Below are positions 50,772-59,838 of a DNA stretch of 64,000 nucleotides, piece after piece. Numbering within the stretch: position 1 is the first letter of the stretch; each line of letters begins with the position of its first letter. Below the pieces are notes generated by a model. That model was not told where the DNA came from and searched no databases. It saw nothing but the letters and a program-made list of their open reading frames with translations. This stretch comes from Neoaquamicrobium microcysteis (GTDB lineage Bacteria; Pseudomonadota; Alphaproteobacteria; Rhizobiales; Rhizobiaceae). A program made the position numbers and the translations under genes. The stretch lies in contig NZ_VSZS01000054.1 of assembly GCF_008180155.1 (NCBI RefSeq), positions 62,001 through 126,000 of the forward strand, written 5' to 3'.

Positions 50772-51569
50772 ATGCTCGTCGTCCGATCGTTGGCGTTCAA
50801 CGTCGCCTTCTATCTCGCCCTCATCGTCCAGATGCTGTTCTGGACGCCGTATTATTTCCTCGCCCCGCGCCATGCCGCCTGGTTCGTGCCCAAGTTCTGG
50901 GCGCGTTCGAGCCTGAAGCTGCAGGAATGGATCGCCGGCACGAAAAGCCATATCGAAGGCATGGAAAACCTGCCCGACGGCCCGTTCATCCTCGCGCCCA
51001 AGCACCAGTCATTCTGGGACACGATCGCGTTCTTTCCCTACCTGCGCGACCCGGTCTACATCCTCAAGCGCGAGCTGATGTGGATACCGTTCTTCGGCTG
51101 GTATGTCGGCAAGATGAAGATGATCCCGATCCATCGCGGCAGCCGCTCCAAGGCGCTCAAGCAAGCGCTCGTCGTTGCCAAAGAGCGGATGGCCGACAAC
51201 CGGCAGCTCATCATCTATCCCGAAGGCACGAGGCGCGCGCCCGGCGACGAGCCGGCCTACAAATGGGGGATCGTGGAGATCTACGCCGCGCTGGGCGTGC
51301 CGGTTGTGCCCGTCGCCCATGTCGCCGGGCTTTACTGGCCGCGCCGCAAGTTCCTGCGCTTTCCCGGCACCATCCACGCCCGCTTCCTGCCGCCCATCGA
51401 GGCGGGGCTGGAAAAGGACGAGTTCATGGCGCGGCTGGTGCGCGAGACGGAGGCCGCCTGCGACGAACTGCTGGTGGAAGCGGCCCGCTCGGAAAACCCG
51501 CCGCATTTTCCGCCCACTGCCGTCCGGCGGCTCAGGGAACTGGGCGTGGAGCCGCCTGTACAGTCCTGA
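50772..51569 (+). CDS. plsC: 1-acyl-sn-glycerol-3-phosphate acyltransferase
   Basis: Membrane acyltransferase of 265 residues making phosphatidic acid. The HX4D motif is KHQSFWDT (His-Gln-Ser-Phe-Trp-Asp), with the substrate block IYPEGTRRAPG and VPVVPVAHVAGLYWPR. An N-terminal hydrophobic helix anchors it. Its 3' end overlaps the convergent chaC-like gene by 38 bp. Confidence 0.92.
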   Translation: MLVVRSLAFNVAFYLALIVQMLFWTPYYFLAPRHAAWFVPKFWARSSLKLQEWIAGTKSHIEGMENLPDGPFILAPKHQSFWDTIAFFPYLRDPVYILKRELMWIPFFGWYVGKMKMIPIHRGSRSKALKQALVVAKERMADNRQLIIYPEGTRRAPGDEPAYKWGIVEIYAALGVPVVPVAHVAGLYWPRRKFLRFPGTIHARFLPPIEAGLEKDEFMARLVRETEAACDELLVEAARSENPPHFPPTAVRRLRELGVEPPVQS

Positions 51570-52077
51570 CGCGTTCGCCGACCCGCTCCAGCCAGTGGTC
51601 GCGGATGCCCAGCGCACGCAGATGCTCCAGCGTGTTCAGCACGTAATCCTCGTTGGCGCCCGATTGTCCGACCGCGCCTGAAACGGCGCGCGCAGCCTCG
51701 TCCACGTCGATCTGTCCGGCATACTGGAGATGCTGCCGGTCGACCACATAAGTCACCGCGCTGACCGTCTCGCCGCTGTCGAGGCGCACGGGGAGCCTTT
51801 TTTCCAGATAGACGTTGGTCACCAGTTCGCGTTCGCGCAGATACGCCATCACCTCGCCCGACAGGTCGTCTGGAACCCGGAAGGCGAGGCCGAGGCACGA
51901 GCCGCCCCTGTCCAGCCCGAGTACGAGGCCAGGCCGGTCCGGTGTGCCGCGATGGACGTGCGAGCGCACGCACAGGGCGCGCCTGTAACCCATCAGGCGC
52001 GCGCGGTGCGTTTCGGTATGGGCGAAACCCGGCCGCCACATCAGCGAGCCATAGCCAAAGACCCAAAAATCGCCCAT
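51532..52077 (-). CDS. gamma-glutamylcyclotransferase, ChaC family
   Basis: Protein of 181 residues of the ChaC/GGCT type, cleaving gamma-glutamyl groups (glutathione to 5-oxoproline and Cys-Gly). The opening FGYGSLMWRPGF holds the substrate loop, and ITYxV-like AVTYVVDRQHLQYAG and the catalytic-Glu region MAYLRERELVTNVYLEKRLPV are present. Tail-to-tail 38-bp overlap with plsC. ATG 52077 gives the family N-terminus. Confidence 0.87.
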   Translation of the reverse strand: MGDFWVFGYGSLMWRPGFAHTETHRARLMGYRRALCVRSHVHRGTPDRPGLVLGLDRGGSCLGLAFRVPDDLSGEVMAYLRERELVTNVYLEKRLPVRLDSGETVSAVTYVVDRQHLQYAGQIDVDEAARAVSGAVGQSGANEDYVLNTLEHLRALGIRDHWLERVGERVRTVQAAPRPVP

Positions 52078-52172
52078 ATCGGCAAACCAGATTCGAAAGG
52101 CCGACTGCCGCCGGCAGGCCAGATTCGTTACCGGCAATCCGCCGGTGGCCGAGGGGTAGCGAGAGCAGGTGC

Positions 52173-53165
52173 ATGGCGTCAAGCGGCGAGAAGAAAACCA
52201 ACTATGCGAGGCGCTTCTTCTGGTTCGCCGTCGCGATCCTGCTTGCGGGCGGGCTCTATACGGCCGGCTGGTTCTATGCCGCCGAAAGGCTGGAGGAGCA
52301 GGTCAACGCCAATGTCGCCGCGCTGAACACCGGTGGTCGGCGTGCGAGCTGCGAGAATGTCGAGGCGCGCGGCTACCCCTTCCGCATCGGCGTGTTCTGC
52401 CGTTCCGTGATGTTCGAGGACGCGCGTGGCGGCGTCTCCTTCAGGGCGCGGCAGTTGCGTTCGGCCGCGCAGGTCTATGCGCCTTACCACATCATCGGTG
52501 AACTCGACGGCCCGGCCACGCTTGAAGCGCCTGGGCTCAACGCGCTCGACCTGGAATGGGCCAGCCTGCGGTCGAGCGTCCGGCTGGCCTCGCCACTGCC
52601 GGAGCGGGTTTCGATGGAGGCCAGCGATCTGGTCGTCCGGCGCAATGAAACCGGCGATGCCTCGCCGCTTCTGGCGCAGGCCGGGACGTTCGAGTTTCAC
52701 ATGCGCCCGCTCGGTGACGATCTCGATCTGGCCGCCCGCTTTTCCGGCCTGCTGCTCGATGCCGAACTGACGGGCACCGACGCCATCCCCGCGCTGGACG
52801 GTCTGGTCGACATCTCGCTGACCGAAGGTGTCCTGCCAAATGTATCGGGCAGGGGATTGCGCGGCCGGTCGGGCACGATCCGCACCATCACGGTGTCCAC
52901 TCCGGACGGCGCGGGCGCGACCGTCAGCGGGCCCGTCTCCGTGGACGATGAAGGCCTGATCGATGCACGGCTGGATGTGACACTGCGCGAACCGGAGGCG
53001 CTGGCCGGGCTTCTCGGCGACCTGATGCCCGAATCGCGCCGCGAAATAGAGCTCAGCCTTTCCGGCCTCGCGATGATGGGCGATGCGCCGACGCTGCCGC
53101 TGGTGATCGACAAGAGCCGGATGCGGCTGGGCTTCCTGTCGCTGGGCTCGATCCCGCCTCTGTGA
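52173..53165 (+). CDS. DUF2125-family protein
   Basis: Protein of 330 residues with one N-terminal membrane helix (FFWFAVAILLAGGLYTAGWFY) and a large beta-rich periplasmic part. The GYPFRIGVFCRSVMFED block and the C-terminal IDKSRMRLGFLSLGSIPPL are characteristic of DUF2125, a conserved alphaproteobacterial family of unknown function with repeated-beta topology. ATG 52173 is the only start placing the helix at the N-terminus. Confidence 0.85.
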   Translation: MASSGEKKTNYARRFFWFAVAILLAGGLYTAGWFYAAERLEEQVNANVAALNTGGRRASCENVEARGYPFRIGVFCRSVMFEDARGGVSFRARQLRSAAQVYAPYHIIGELDGPATLEAPGLNALDLEWASLRSSVRLASPLPERVSMEASDLVVRRNETGDASPLLAQAGTFEFHMRPLGDDLDLAARFSGLLLDAELTGTDAIPALDGLVDISLTEGVLPNVSGRGLRGRSGTIRTITVSTPDGAGATVSGPVSVDDEGLIDARLDVTLREPEALAGLLGDLMPESRREIELSLSGLAMMGDAPTLPLVIDKSRMRLGFLSLGSIPPL

Positions 53166-53181
53166 CGGCCGGAACGGGCGT

Positions 53182-54117
53182 TCAGTTCTTTTCCGGGTGC
53201 GCGGCGACGAAGCGGCCGAAGTCCGGTGCGTCCACTTCCTGCCCGGCCTCGATGATCGAGCGGCGCACGGCGCGGGTGCGGGTGAAAAGCTCGAAAAGCT
53301 TGTCTCCATCACCCCAGCGGATCGCCCGCTGCAACGATGCGAGGTCTTCCGAAAAGCGCGACAGCATCTCCAGGATCGCATCCTTGTTGTGCAGGCACAC
53401 GTCGCGCCACATCGTCGGGTCCGAAGCCGCCAGACGGGTGAAATCGCGGAAGCCCGAGGCCGAATATTTGATGACTTCGGACTTGGTCACGGTTTGGAGA
53501 TCGTCTGCCGTGCCGACGATGTTGTAGGCGATGATGTGCGGCAGATGCGACACCATCGCCAGCACCATGTCGTGGTGTTCCGGGTCCATCGTGTCGATGT
53601 TCGATCCGCAGGCGCGCCAGAAGGCGGCCAGCCGTTCCACTGCCTCCGGCTCCGCGCCTTCGGGCGGAGTAAGGATGCACCAGCGGTTCTCGAAGAGCTC
53701 CGCGAAGCCCGCGTCGGGGCCGGATTTTTCCGTACCCGCCAACGGGTGGCCGGGAATGAAATGCACATGCGGCGGCATGTGCGGCTGCATCTGCGCGATT
53801 ACCGACGCCTTGGTAGAGCCAACGTCGGTGACGATCGCGCCGGGCTTCAGCGCCGGCGCGATCCGCTCGGCCACCGCGCCCGACGAGCCGACCGGCACGG
53901 AGACGATGACGAGGTCGGCGTCCTTCACAGCCTCGGCCGCGTCGGTCGTGTATCGATCGCCGAGCGCCAGTTCCTGTGCACGCGCCAGCGTCCCGGCGCT
54001 GCGGGTGGAGACGACGATCTCGCCGGCAAGCCCCTCGCGCCGGATGACGCGGGCAAGCGAGGAGCCGATGAGGCCGATGCCGATGAGGGCGATCCTGTCG
54101 AACATTTTCTCGGGCAT
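53182..54117 (-). CDS. tyrC: prephenate/arogenate dehydrogenase
   Basis: Tyrosine-pathway dehydrogenase of 311 residues: Rossmann GIGLIGSSLARV, catalytic FIPGHPLAGTEKSGP with its His, and VLAMVSHLPHIIAYNIVG. It oxidatively decarboxylates prephenate or arogenate with NAD(P). It follows hisC by 3 bp in the same direction, the typical tyrC-hisC pair. M5 (54105) is an alternative start. Confidence 0.92.
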   Translation of the reverse strand: MPEKMFDRIALIGIGLIGSSLARVIRREGLAGEIVVSTRSAGTLARAQELALGDRYTTDAAEAVKDADLVIVSVPVGSSGAVAERIAPALKPGAIVTDVGSTKASVIAQMQPHMPPHVHFIPGHPLAGTEKSGPDAGFAELFENRWCILTPPEGAEPEAVERLAAFWRACGSNIDTMDPEHHDMVLAMVSHLPHIIAYNIVGTADDLQTVTKSEVIKYSASGFRDFTRLAASDPTMWRDVCLHNKDAILEMLSRFSEDLASLQRAIRWGDGDKLFELFTRTRAVRRSIIEAGQEVDAPDFGRFVAAHPEKN

Positions 54118-54120
54118 GGG

Positions 54121-55224
54121 TCAGGCTTTCAGGAACTCGGCAAGGGCGGCTACAACGCCGCGATTGGCTTCCTCGGTGCCGATGCTCATGCGCAGCGCAT
54201 TCGGGAAGCCGTAGGCGGAAACGCGGCGCAGCAGATAGCCGCGCGCCGCCAGATACGCGTCGGCCGCCGCCGCCGAATATCGCTCGTCCTGCGGGAAGTG
54301 GATCAGGATGAAATTGGTGACGCTGGGCGTCACGCGCAGGCCAAGCTTCTCCAGTTCCTCGCTCGTCCAGCGCAGCCAGTGCTCGTTGTGGCTGACGGAG
54401 CGCTCGACATGGTCGCGGTCGTCGAGGGCGGCGACGCCTGCCGCGATGGCCACCGCGTTGACGTTGAACGGATCGCGGATGCGTTCCAGCGCATCGATGA
54501 TATGCGAGGGCGCGTAAATCCAGCCGATCCGCGCGCCGCCAAGCCCGTAGGCCTTGGAGAAGGTGCGGGTCATCACCACGTTCTCGTTGCCGGCTACCAG
54601 TTCCACCCCGGCCTCGTAGTCGTTCCGGCGCACGAACTCGGCATAGGCCGCGTCGATGACCAGCAGGACGTTCTTCGGCAGTCCGGCGTGCAGGCGGCGG
54701 ATTTCCTCGAACGGAAGATACGTGCCGGTCGGGTTGTTCGGGTTGGTGAGGTAGACGATACGCGTCCTGTCGGTCACCGCGGCGAGGATCGAATCCACGT
54801 CGCTACGCTCATCGGTTTCCTTTGCGGCCACCGGCGTCGCGCCGACGGCGCGGATGTAGATCGGATAGGCGAGGAAGCCGTGCGCGCTGTAGATGCCCTC
54901 TTCGCCCTCGCCGACATAGGCGCGGGCTAGAAGCGCAAGCGCCTCGTCGGAGCCGTTGAAGATCATGATGTTGGCCACGTTCAGCCCGTGCCTTGCGGCG
55001 AGCGCCTCGCGCAGCCGTGTGGCGGCACCGTCCGGATAGAGCTGGAGGTTTGCCGCCACCGCGCGGGCAGCTTCCACCGCGTGTGGCGAGGGGCCGAGCG
55101 GGTTCTCGTTGGCGGAGAGCTTGTGCACCTTCGCCACGCCTTGCGGCGCATGGCTCTTGCCGGGAACGTAGGCGTCGATCTCCATCACGCCGGGGCGGGG
55201 CTGCGGGCGAAATTGGGTGCTCAT
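54121..55224 (-). CDS. hisC: histidinol-phosphate/aromatic aminotransferase
   Basis: PLP aminotransferase of 367 residues. [18 protein letters not shown] near the N-terminus, [14 protein letters not shown], and the PLP-lysine segment [18 protein letters not shown] are present. In this location, beside tyrC, it likely acts both on histidinol-phosphate and on aromatic keto acids. ATG 55224 was chosen. It is divergent from metA. Confidence 0.92.
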   Translation of the reverse strand: MSTQFRPQPRPGVMEIDAYVPGKSHAPQGVAKVHKLSANENPLGPSPHAVEAARAVAANLQLYPDGAATRLREALAARHGLNVANIMIFNGSDEALALLARAYVGEGEEGIYSAHGFLAYPIYIRAVGATPVAAKETDERSDVDSILAAVTDRTRIVYLTNPNNPTGTYLPFEEIRRLHAGLPKNVLLVIDAAYAEFVRRNDYEAGVELVAGNENVVMTRTFSKAYGLGGARIGWIYAPSHIIDALERIRDPFNVNAVAIAAGVAALDDRDHVERSVSHNEHWLRWTSEELEKLGLRVTPSVTNFILIHFPQDERYSAAAADAYLAARGYLLRRVSAYGFPNALRMSIGTEEANRGVVAALAEFLKA

Positions 55225-55271
55225 GGGGACTATCCAGCTTTCAGGCCGCCTGCCTCTAGCAAGCTTTGCCA

Positions 55272-55300
55272 TTGACGCAAAGGGCAGGCAGTCCTAAAAG
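55272..55300 (+). promoter_or_regulatory. promoter of the metA transcript
   Basis: TTGACG (55272-55277), 17 bases, TAAAAG (55295-55300); transcription would begin at the 5' edge of the SAM-II aptamer. Confidence 0.55.
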
Positions 55301-55303
55301 CTG

Positions 55304-55363
55304 GCGATCCCGTGGTGATTTGGCCGGTCGGCTTGCAGCCACGTAAAACAAATTGCTAAAGGG
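55304..55363 (+). ncRNA. SAM-II riboswitch
   Basis: The core follows the SAM-II consensus: CGTGGTGATTTGGCCGG, CGGCTTGCAGCCACG, AAACAA, then GCTAAAGG. P1 is CGTGG (55311-55315) with CCACG (55339-55343). The family controls methionine genes in alphaproteobacteria and binds S-adenosylmethionine in a pseudoknot. GGCCGGTC at 55322-55329 is complementary to GACCGGCC at 55386-55393, the 5' arm of the downstream terminator, which gives a clear way to couple ligand binding to termination. Confidence 0.93.
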
Positions 55364-55385
55364 CCGTTTGCAACAAGTCCGTTGG

Positions 55386-55417
55386 GACCGGCCGCGATTC
55401 CGCCGCCGGTCTTTTTT
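55386..55417 (+). terminator. attenuator terminator under SAM-II control
   Basis: GACCGGC (55386-55392) and GCCGGTC (55405-55411) form a stem followed by TTTTTT, 17 bp before the metA ATG. Aptamer bases 55322-55329 can pair with the 5' arm instead, so terminator and anti-terminator are mutually exclusive. Confidence 0.85.
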
Positions 55418-55433
55418 GTCTGGAGTGTTTGCA

Positions 55434-56372
55434 ATGCCTATCAAGATCCCCGACCAGCTGCCCGCCCGCGACGTGCTCGTGCGCGAGGGCGTATCGGTGA
55501 TGGGCGAGCAGACGGCGCTGCGGCAGGACATAAGGCCGCTGCAGATCGGCCTTCTCAACCTGATGCCCAACAAGATCCGCACCGAGACGCAGTTCGCCCG
55601 CCTCATCGGCGCGACGCCGCTGCAGGTCGAGCTGACGCTCATCCGTATCGGCAATCACAAGGCCAAGAACACGCCGGAAGACCATCTCATCACCTTCTAC
55701 CAGACGTGGGAGGAGGTGAAGGACCGGCGGTTCGACGGCTTCATCATCACCGGCGCGCCGATCGAGCTGCTGCCGTTCGAGACGGTCGGATACTGGGAGG
55801 AACTCGAGAAGATCTTGGACTGGACGACGACCAACGTCCACTCCTCGTTCTTCATCTGCTGGGGGGCGATGGCTGCCGCCTGGCACTTCCACCGCGTGCC
55901 GAAATACACGCTGGAGAAGAAGGCGTTCGGCGTGTTCCGCCACACCAACAACGCGCCCGCTTCACCCTATCTTACTGGTTTTTCAGACGATTTCGCCATT
56001 CCCGTCTCGCGCTGGACCGAGGTGCGCTCGGCCGACATTCCGGCCGATAGCGGGCTGGAACTGCTGATGGAGTCCGAGGCCACCGGGCCGTGCATGCTCT
56101 CGGAAAAGGCGGGCAACCGGCTCTACATGTTCAACCACATCGAGTACGATTCCACCTCTCTGAAGGAGGAGTACGACCGCGACGTGGCCGCCGGAACGCC
56201 GATCGACATCCCGCACGAATACTACCCCGACGACGATCCGAGCCGGCCGCCGCTCAACCGGTGGCGCTCTCACGCGCATCTCCTGTTCGGCAACTGGATC
56301 AACCAGGTCTACCAGACCACGACATACGATTTCGTCGCGCCGGCGGAGACGCAGCACTCGGCGGTTGCGTAA
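55434..56372 (+). CDS. metAA: homoserine O-acetyltransferase, MetA type
   Basis: Protein of 312 residues of the MetA (not MetX) fold. The nucleophile is C142 in [12 protein letters not shown], with the HIEYD block at about 237 containing the catalytic His. Residue 111 is Glu ([11 protein letters not shown]). Within this family Glu111 favours acetyl-CoA and Gly111 succinyl-CoA, so the product is probably O-acetylhomoserine. Expression is controlled by the SAM-II riboswitch and terminator immediately upstream. Confidence 0.93.
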   Translation: MPIKIPDQLPARDVLVREGVSVMGEQTALRQDIRPLQIGLLNLMPNKIRTETQFARLIGATPLQVELTLIRIGNHKAKNTPEDHLITFYQTWEEVKDRRFDGFIITGAPIELLPFETVGYWEELEKILDWTTTNVHSSFFICWGAMAAAWHFHRVPKYTLEKKAFGVFRHTNNAPASPYLTGFSDDFAIPVSRWTEVRSADIPADSGLELLMESEATGPCMLSEKAGNRLYMFNHIEYDSTSLKEEYDRDVAAGTPIDIPHEYYPDDDPSRPPLNRWRSHAHLLFGNWINQVYQTTTYDFVAPAETQHSAVA

Positions 56373-56375
56373 AAA

Positions 56376-56879
56376 CTAAGGCGTCACGCGCCGGAGCTTT
56401 TCCCAGCGCCTGATCGCGCGCTCGCGTTTGAGCCGCGACAGGCGCTGCAGCCAGAATATGCCGCCAAGCTGGTCCACCTCGTGCTGGATGCAGGTGGCAA
56501 GGAAACCTGACGCGTTTTCAACGGCTTGCGTGCCGTCGAGCGTCTGGTAGCGGACGCGGATATGGGCCGGCCGCTCGATCTCGTCGGTGATGCCGGGCAT
56601 CGAGACGCTGCCCTCGACGTGGCGCTGGGTCTCGCTCGAAAACTCCTCGATTACGGGGTTTACGTAGACGCGCACCCTATCATCCCCGGCAAGCTGAATG
56701 ACGGCGATGGACCCAAGCTCGCCTATATGCGGCCCGGTTATGCCGACGCCGGGCGCAGCGCGCATGGTTTCGAGCAGATCGTCGGCCAGCGCGCGCAGAT
56801 CGTCGTCGAAACGGACGATGGGCGCACAGACCGTGCGGAGCGCATTATCGGGGTATCGGACGATCGGGCGTATCGCCAC
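56376..56879 (-). CDS. peptide-deformylase-like protein lacking the metal ligands
   Basis: Protein of 167 residues with clear deformylase similarity, RYPDNALRTVCAPIVRFDDDLRALADDLLETM at the N-terminus. The catalytic set is altered: motif I is GVGITGPHIG, motif II EGSVSMPG has Ser91 in place of the metal-binding Cys, and motif III QHEVDQLGG keeps H133 and E134 but has Gln137 in place of the second His. It is therefore unlikely to bind catalytic iron. GTG 56879 has GGAGGG 8 bases upstream. It is co-directional with, and 2 bp after, the methyltransferase. Confidence 0.83.
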   Translation of the reverse strand: MAIRPIVRYPDNALRTVCAPIVRFDDDLRALADDLLETMRAAPGVGITGPHIGELGSIAVIQLAGDDRVRVYVNPVIEEFSSETQRHVEGSVSMPGITDEIERPAHIRVRYQTLDGTQAVENASGFLATCIQHEVDQLGGIFWLQRLSRLKRERAIRRWEKLRRVTP

Positions 56880-56881
56880 GG

Positions 56882-57637
56882 TCAGCCCTCCGTCGCGGGT
56901 TTTCGCATCGCTCTCGTCGCGCCCTGAGGCGACAGAACGGGCACGAAGACGCGGCGCGAGGAGCGGGCTGCGACGGGCAGGCCCTGATAGAGACGTTTCT
57001 GCGCTTCCACGATGATGACGCCGGCGAAGATCGGCCAGAAGCGCCGGCCGGTCCGTTCCAGAAGCTGGTGAAGCCGCATCATCCAGCGCCGTTTGGACGG
57101 CGGGAAATGCAGGGCGTCGGACCACGCGCCGGGGGTGAAGTTGGTTTCGCGCAACAGGGTGTTGAGCTGCGAGCGGGAGAATGGCCGGCCGGTGCCGAAA
57201 GGCGTGTGCTCGAACCGGGCCCATATGCCGCGCCGGCTGGGCACGACGATCACCAGCCGGCCGCCCGGCGCCAGAACCCGCCAGATTTCCATCAGCGTTT
57301 CGCGCGGGTTTTCGGCGTGTTCCAGAGCATGGACGACCAGCATCCGGTCTATCGAGGAATCGAAAAGCGGCAGTTCCTCGTCGAACACCAGAGCGGTGGT
57401 GGAGGGGCCGCCGGCGGGCCAGTTCACCGCGCCCTGCAAGGCGGGCATGAAGGCGAAGACCCGGTCGGCATCGCTGCCGAAGCGCTCCAGCCAGGGCAGG
57501 GTATAGCCAAGCCCGACCAGCCTCTCGTTCGGCATCGAGGCCCAGACGGAAGACAGCGCCATGGCGATCGACCGCTCGGCCAGACGACCGAGCGTGGAAG
57601 CATAGAACGAGCGCAGATCGACGATGTCCGACAACAT
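56882..57637 (-). CDS. class I SAM-dependent methyltransferase
   Basis: Protein of 251 residues. The SAM site is present but degenerate: VFAFMPALQGAVNWPAGG replaces a classical GxGxG. Later ALVFDEELPLFDSSIDRMLVVHALEHAENPRETLMEIWRVLAPGGRLVIVVPSR is clearly Methyltransf_11-like. A C-terminal extension is basic. Substrate unknown. It is divergent from gloB, with the deformylase-like gene 2 bp downstream; the gloB-methyltransferase pairing is common in Rhizobiales. Confidence 0.83.
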   Translation of the reverse strand: MLSDIVDLRSFYASTLGRLAERSIAMALSSVWASMPNERLVGLGYTLPWLERFGSDADRVFAFMPALQGAVNWPAGGPSTTALVFDEELPLFDSSIDRMLVVHALEHAENPRETLMEIWRVLAPGGRLVIVVPSRRGIWARFEHTPFGTGRPFSRSQLNTLLRETNFTPGAWSDALHFPPSKRRWMMRLHQLLERTGRRFWPIFAGVIIVEAQKRLYQGLPVAARSSRRVFVPVLSPQGATRAMRKPATEG

Positions 57638-57744
57638 GGCGCGAACCTAGACCGATATGAGGCGCAACGGCAAGAAAGCCTGTGGCGGACCGTGACAGCA
57701 GCACCGCCGGGCCCTATCTTGCGCGCGAAAACAAGGAGGCGACG

Positions 57745-58512
57745 ATGACGGTCCAGATCGAACAGTTCATGTGCCGGAGCGACAATTTCGGCGTGCTGGT
57801 GCACGATGCGGCGAGTGGCGAAACCGCGCTCATCGACGCGCCGGACGAACGGCCGATCCTCGATGCCGTGGAGCGGACGGGCTGGCGGCCGACGGTGATT
57901 CTCACCACGCATCATCACCCCGACCATGTCGAAGCCAATCTGGCGCTGAAGGAGCGCTTCGGGCTGCGCATCATCGGGCCGAAGGCGGAAGCCGCGAAGA
58001 TCCCGGGCATCGACCAGACGGTCGCGGAGGGCGACGTGCTGACGCTGCTGGGCGAGGAGATACGGGTGATCGAGACGCCGGGCCACACCGCCGGGCATGT
58101 GTCCTACCACCTGCCGAAATCGAAGGTGGCGTTTACCGCCGACACGCTGTTTGCGCTGGGCTGCGGGCGGCTTTTCGAGGGCTCGGCCGCGACCATGCTC
58201 GCATCGCTGAAGAAGCTGACCGCGCTGCCTGCCGACACCGCAGTCTATTGCGGGCATGAGTATACGCTTTCCAATGCACGCTTCGCGCTGACGGTCGACC
58301 CGACCAATCCGGTGCTGAAGCAGCGGGCCAAGGAGATCGAGGCGCTGCGGGCGGACGGTAAGCCGACGCTGCCCACCACCATCGGGACCGAGCTGGAAAC
58401 CAACCCCTTCCTGCGTTGGCACGACCCGGCGATCCGCAAGAACCTCGGGATGGAGAGCGTTTCCGACGAGGCGGTCTTCGCCGAAATCCGCAAGCGCAAG
58501 GATGTCGCCTGA
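57745..58512 (+). CDS. gloB: hydroxyacylglutathione hydrolase (glyoxalase II)
   Basis: Metallo-beta-lactamase-fold enzyme of 255 residues that cleaves S-lactoylglutathione. The binuclear metal site THHHPDHV, GHTAGHVSYH, FTADTLFALGCGRLFEG and CGHEYTLSNARFAL are all intact. ATG 57745 follows AAGGAGGCGACG, a strong ribosome site. Confidence 0.94.
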   Translation: MTVQIEQFMCRSDNFGVLVHDAASGETALIDAPDERPILDAVERTGWRPTVILTTHHHPDHVEANLALKERFGLRIIGPKAEAAKIPGIDQTVAEGDVLTLLGEEIRVIETPGHTAGHVSYHLPKSKVAFTADTLFALGCGRLFEGSAATMLASLKKLTALPADTAVYCGHEYTLSNARFALTVDPTNPVLKQRAKEIEALRADGKPTLPTTIGTELETNPFLRWHDPAIRKNLGMESVSDEAVFAEIRKRKDVA

Positions 58513-58513
58513 C

Positions 58514-58942
58514 ATGCAGGCAGCCGACATCATCGCGACGCTGGGGATGCAGCGGCATCCCGAAGGCGGCTGGTATGTCGAGACGTTTCGCGACGAGGCT
58601 GGCGGCGAACGCGGGCATTCGACCGCGATCTACTTCCTGCTCGAAGCCGGCGACCGCTCGCACTGGCATCGCGTGGCCGACGCAGCCGAGGTCTGGCACT
58701 ATCACGCCGGAGCTCCGCTCGAACTGTCGATCTGGCGGGAAGGCGAGGGGGCGGTGAAGGACGTCCGGCTGGGGGCCGATCTCGCCGCCGGAGAGAGGCC
58801 GCAAGGGGTGGTGCCGGCAGGCTGGTGGCAGGCGGCGCGCTCTACCGGCGAATGGACGCTGGTGGGCTGCACGGTGGCGCCGGGCTTCGTGTTCTCGTCG
58901 TTCGAGCTCGCCCCGCCCGGCTGGGAGCCAGAGGCGGGGTAG
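58514..58942 (+). CDS. DUF985/cupin-fold protein
   Basis: Protein of 142 residues. The IIATLGMQRHPEGGWYVETF start, IYFLLEAGDRSHWHRVADAAEVWHYHAGAPLEL core and GWWQAARSTGEWTLVGCTVAPGF end match DUF985, a cupin superfamily member with conserved His that can hold a metal. Function unknown. It overlaps or abuts gloB; ATG 58514 matches the family N-terminus, ATG 58502 is upstream in frame. Confidence 0.86.
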   Translation: MQAADIIATLGMQRHPEGGWYVETFRDEAGGERGHSTAIYFLLEAGDRSHWHRVADAAEVWHYHAGAPLELSIWREGEGAVKDVRLGADLAAGERPQGVVPAGWWQAARSTGEWTLVGCTVAPGFVFSSFELAPPGWEPEAG

Positions 58943-58991
58943 AGGGCGGTTGCCGTGGTGCGCTTGGGCAAGGTCTCGGCAGCGTCGGACC

Positions 58992-59121
58992 CCCACCCCT
59001 AACCCCTCTCCTCAAGGGGGAGGGGAACTTTGGAGCCGCGCTCCTTCAGGCAAGAGTAGGTTGTGCGAGCACCGACGATCCAGAATCCCCCTCCCCCTTG
59101 AGGGGAGGGGTTAGGGGTGGG
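58992..59121. repeat. 130-bp palindromic intergenic element
   Basis: A 34-bp arm (58992-59025, CCCACCCCTAACCCCTC...) recurs inverted with one mismatch at 59087-59121, separated by about 60 bp. The G/C runs make a strong hairpin between two convergent genes. Such CACCCCTAACCCCTC palindromes are common in Rhizobiales intergenic DNA (recalled). Confidence 0.8.
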
Positions 59122-59169
59122 TTGTGACGCTGCCGCAAAGGTTTTCCGCATGTGCGGGAGGGCGTTGCT

Positions 59170-59838
59170 CTACACAAGAAACCCGAGCGTGATGGTTGCC
59201 TGTGCCAGATAGTAGAGCACCCAGACGGCCGGGCCGGCCCATGCGCGGTGCGGGGACTGGGGCGACAGCAGGAATTTTTCGACTGCAAGGATCGCGTCGG
59301 ATGCGACGAAGAGGGCTGCGCCGACCATGACGATGGGGGCGGGCACCGTCGCCGATGCCCACATCATCGCGACGATGGCCGCCACATAGACGGACACGGG
59401 CGCGCGCAGTCCCGGGCCGACGGCCGGCAGCAGACGCCTCAGCAGCAACAGGGCAGCGACGGTGGCCGCCACCGGTATCGCCAGCCGCCACGGCTGGACG
59501 GCGAGGATTTCGGCGCCTCCGCCGGCGGCCACGAACAGCGCCACATAGGCGAGGTGGGCGAGCAGGAAACTGGCGAGGCCGCCGAGGAAAGGCCTTTCCC
59601 CTTCATGGGCGAGAAAGGCGTCGCCGGCCGCGCTGAGCACCAAGGCTGCGACGAGCAGGAACGGCCCGCCTTCCAGCGTAGCCAGCACCGCCAGCAGCGC
59701 GACCGAACCGGCCTTGGCGACGGTGCGCCGCCACGATGGCGGGCGGGCCTGCATCATCAGGTAAAGGAGGGCGGCGGCGACGGAGAAGACCAGCGTTCCG
59801 TTGGACAGCGAATCCGGGCCGCCGGCAAACGGCATCAT
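59170..59838 (-). CDS. YhhN/TMEM86-family (lysoplasmalogenase-like) membrane protein
   Basis: Protein of 222 residues with seven to eight hydrophobic segments. VLSAAGDAFLA and ALFVASDAILAVEKF hold the two paired acidic residues (GD, SD) typical of YhhN/TMEM86, a family with lysoplasmalogenase activity in animals. It overlaps the DMT gene upstream by 4 bp (ATGA). Confidence 0.84.
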   Translation of the reverse strand: MMPFAGGPDSLSNGTLVFSVAAALLYLMMQARPPSWRRTVAKAGSVALLAVLATLEGGPFLLVAALVLSAAGDAFLAHEGERPFLGGLASFLLAHLAYVALFVAAGGGAEILAVQPWRLAIPVAATVAALLLLRRLLPAVGPGLRAPVSVYVAAIVAMMWASATVPAPIVMVGAALFVASDAILAVEKFLLSPQSPHRAWAGPAVWVLYYLAQATITLGFLV

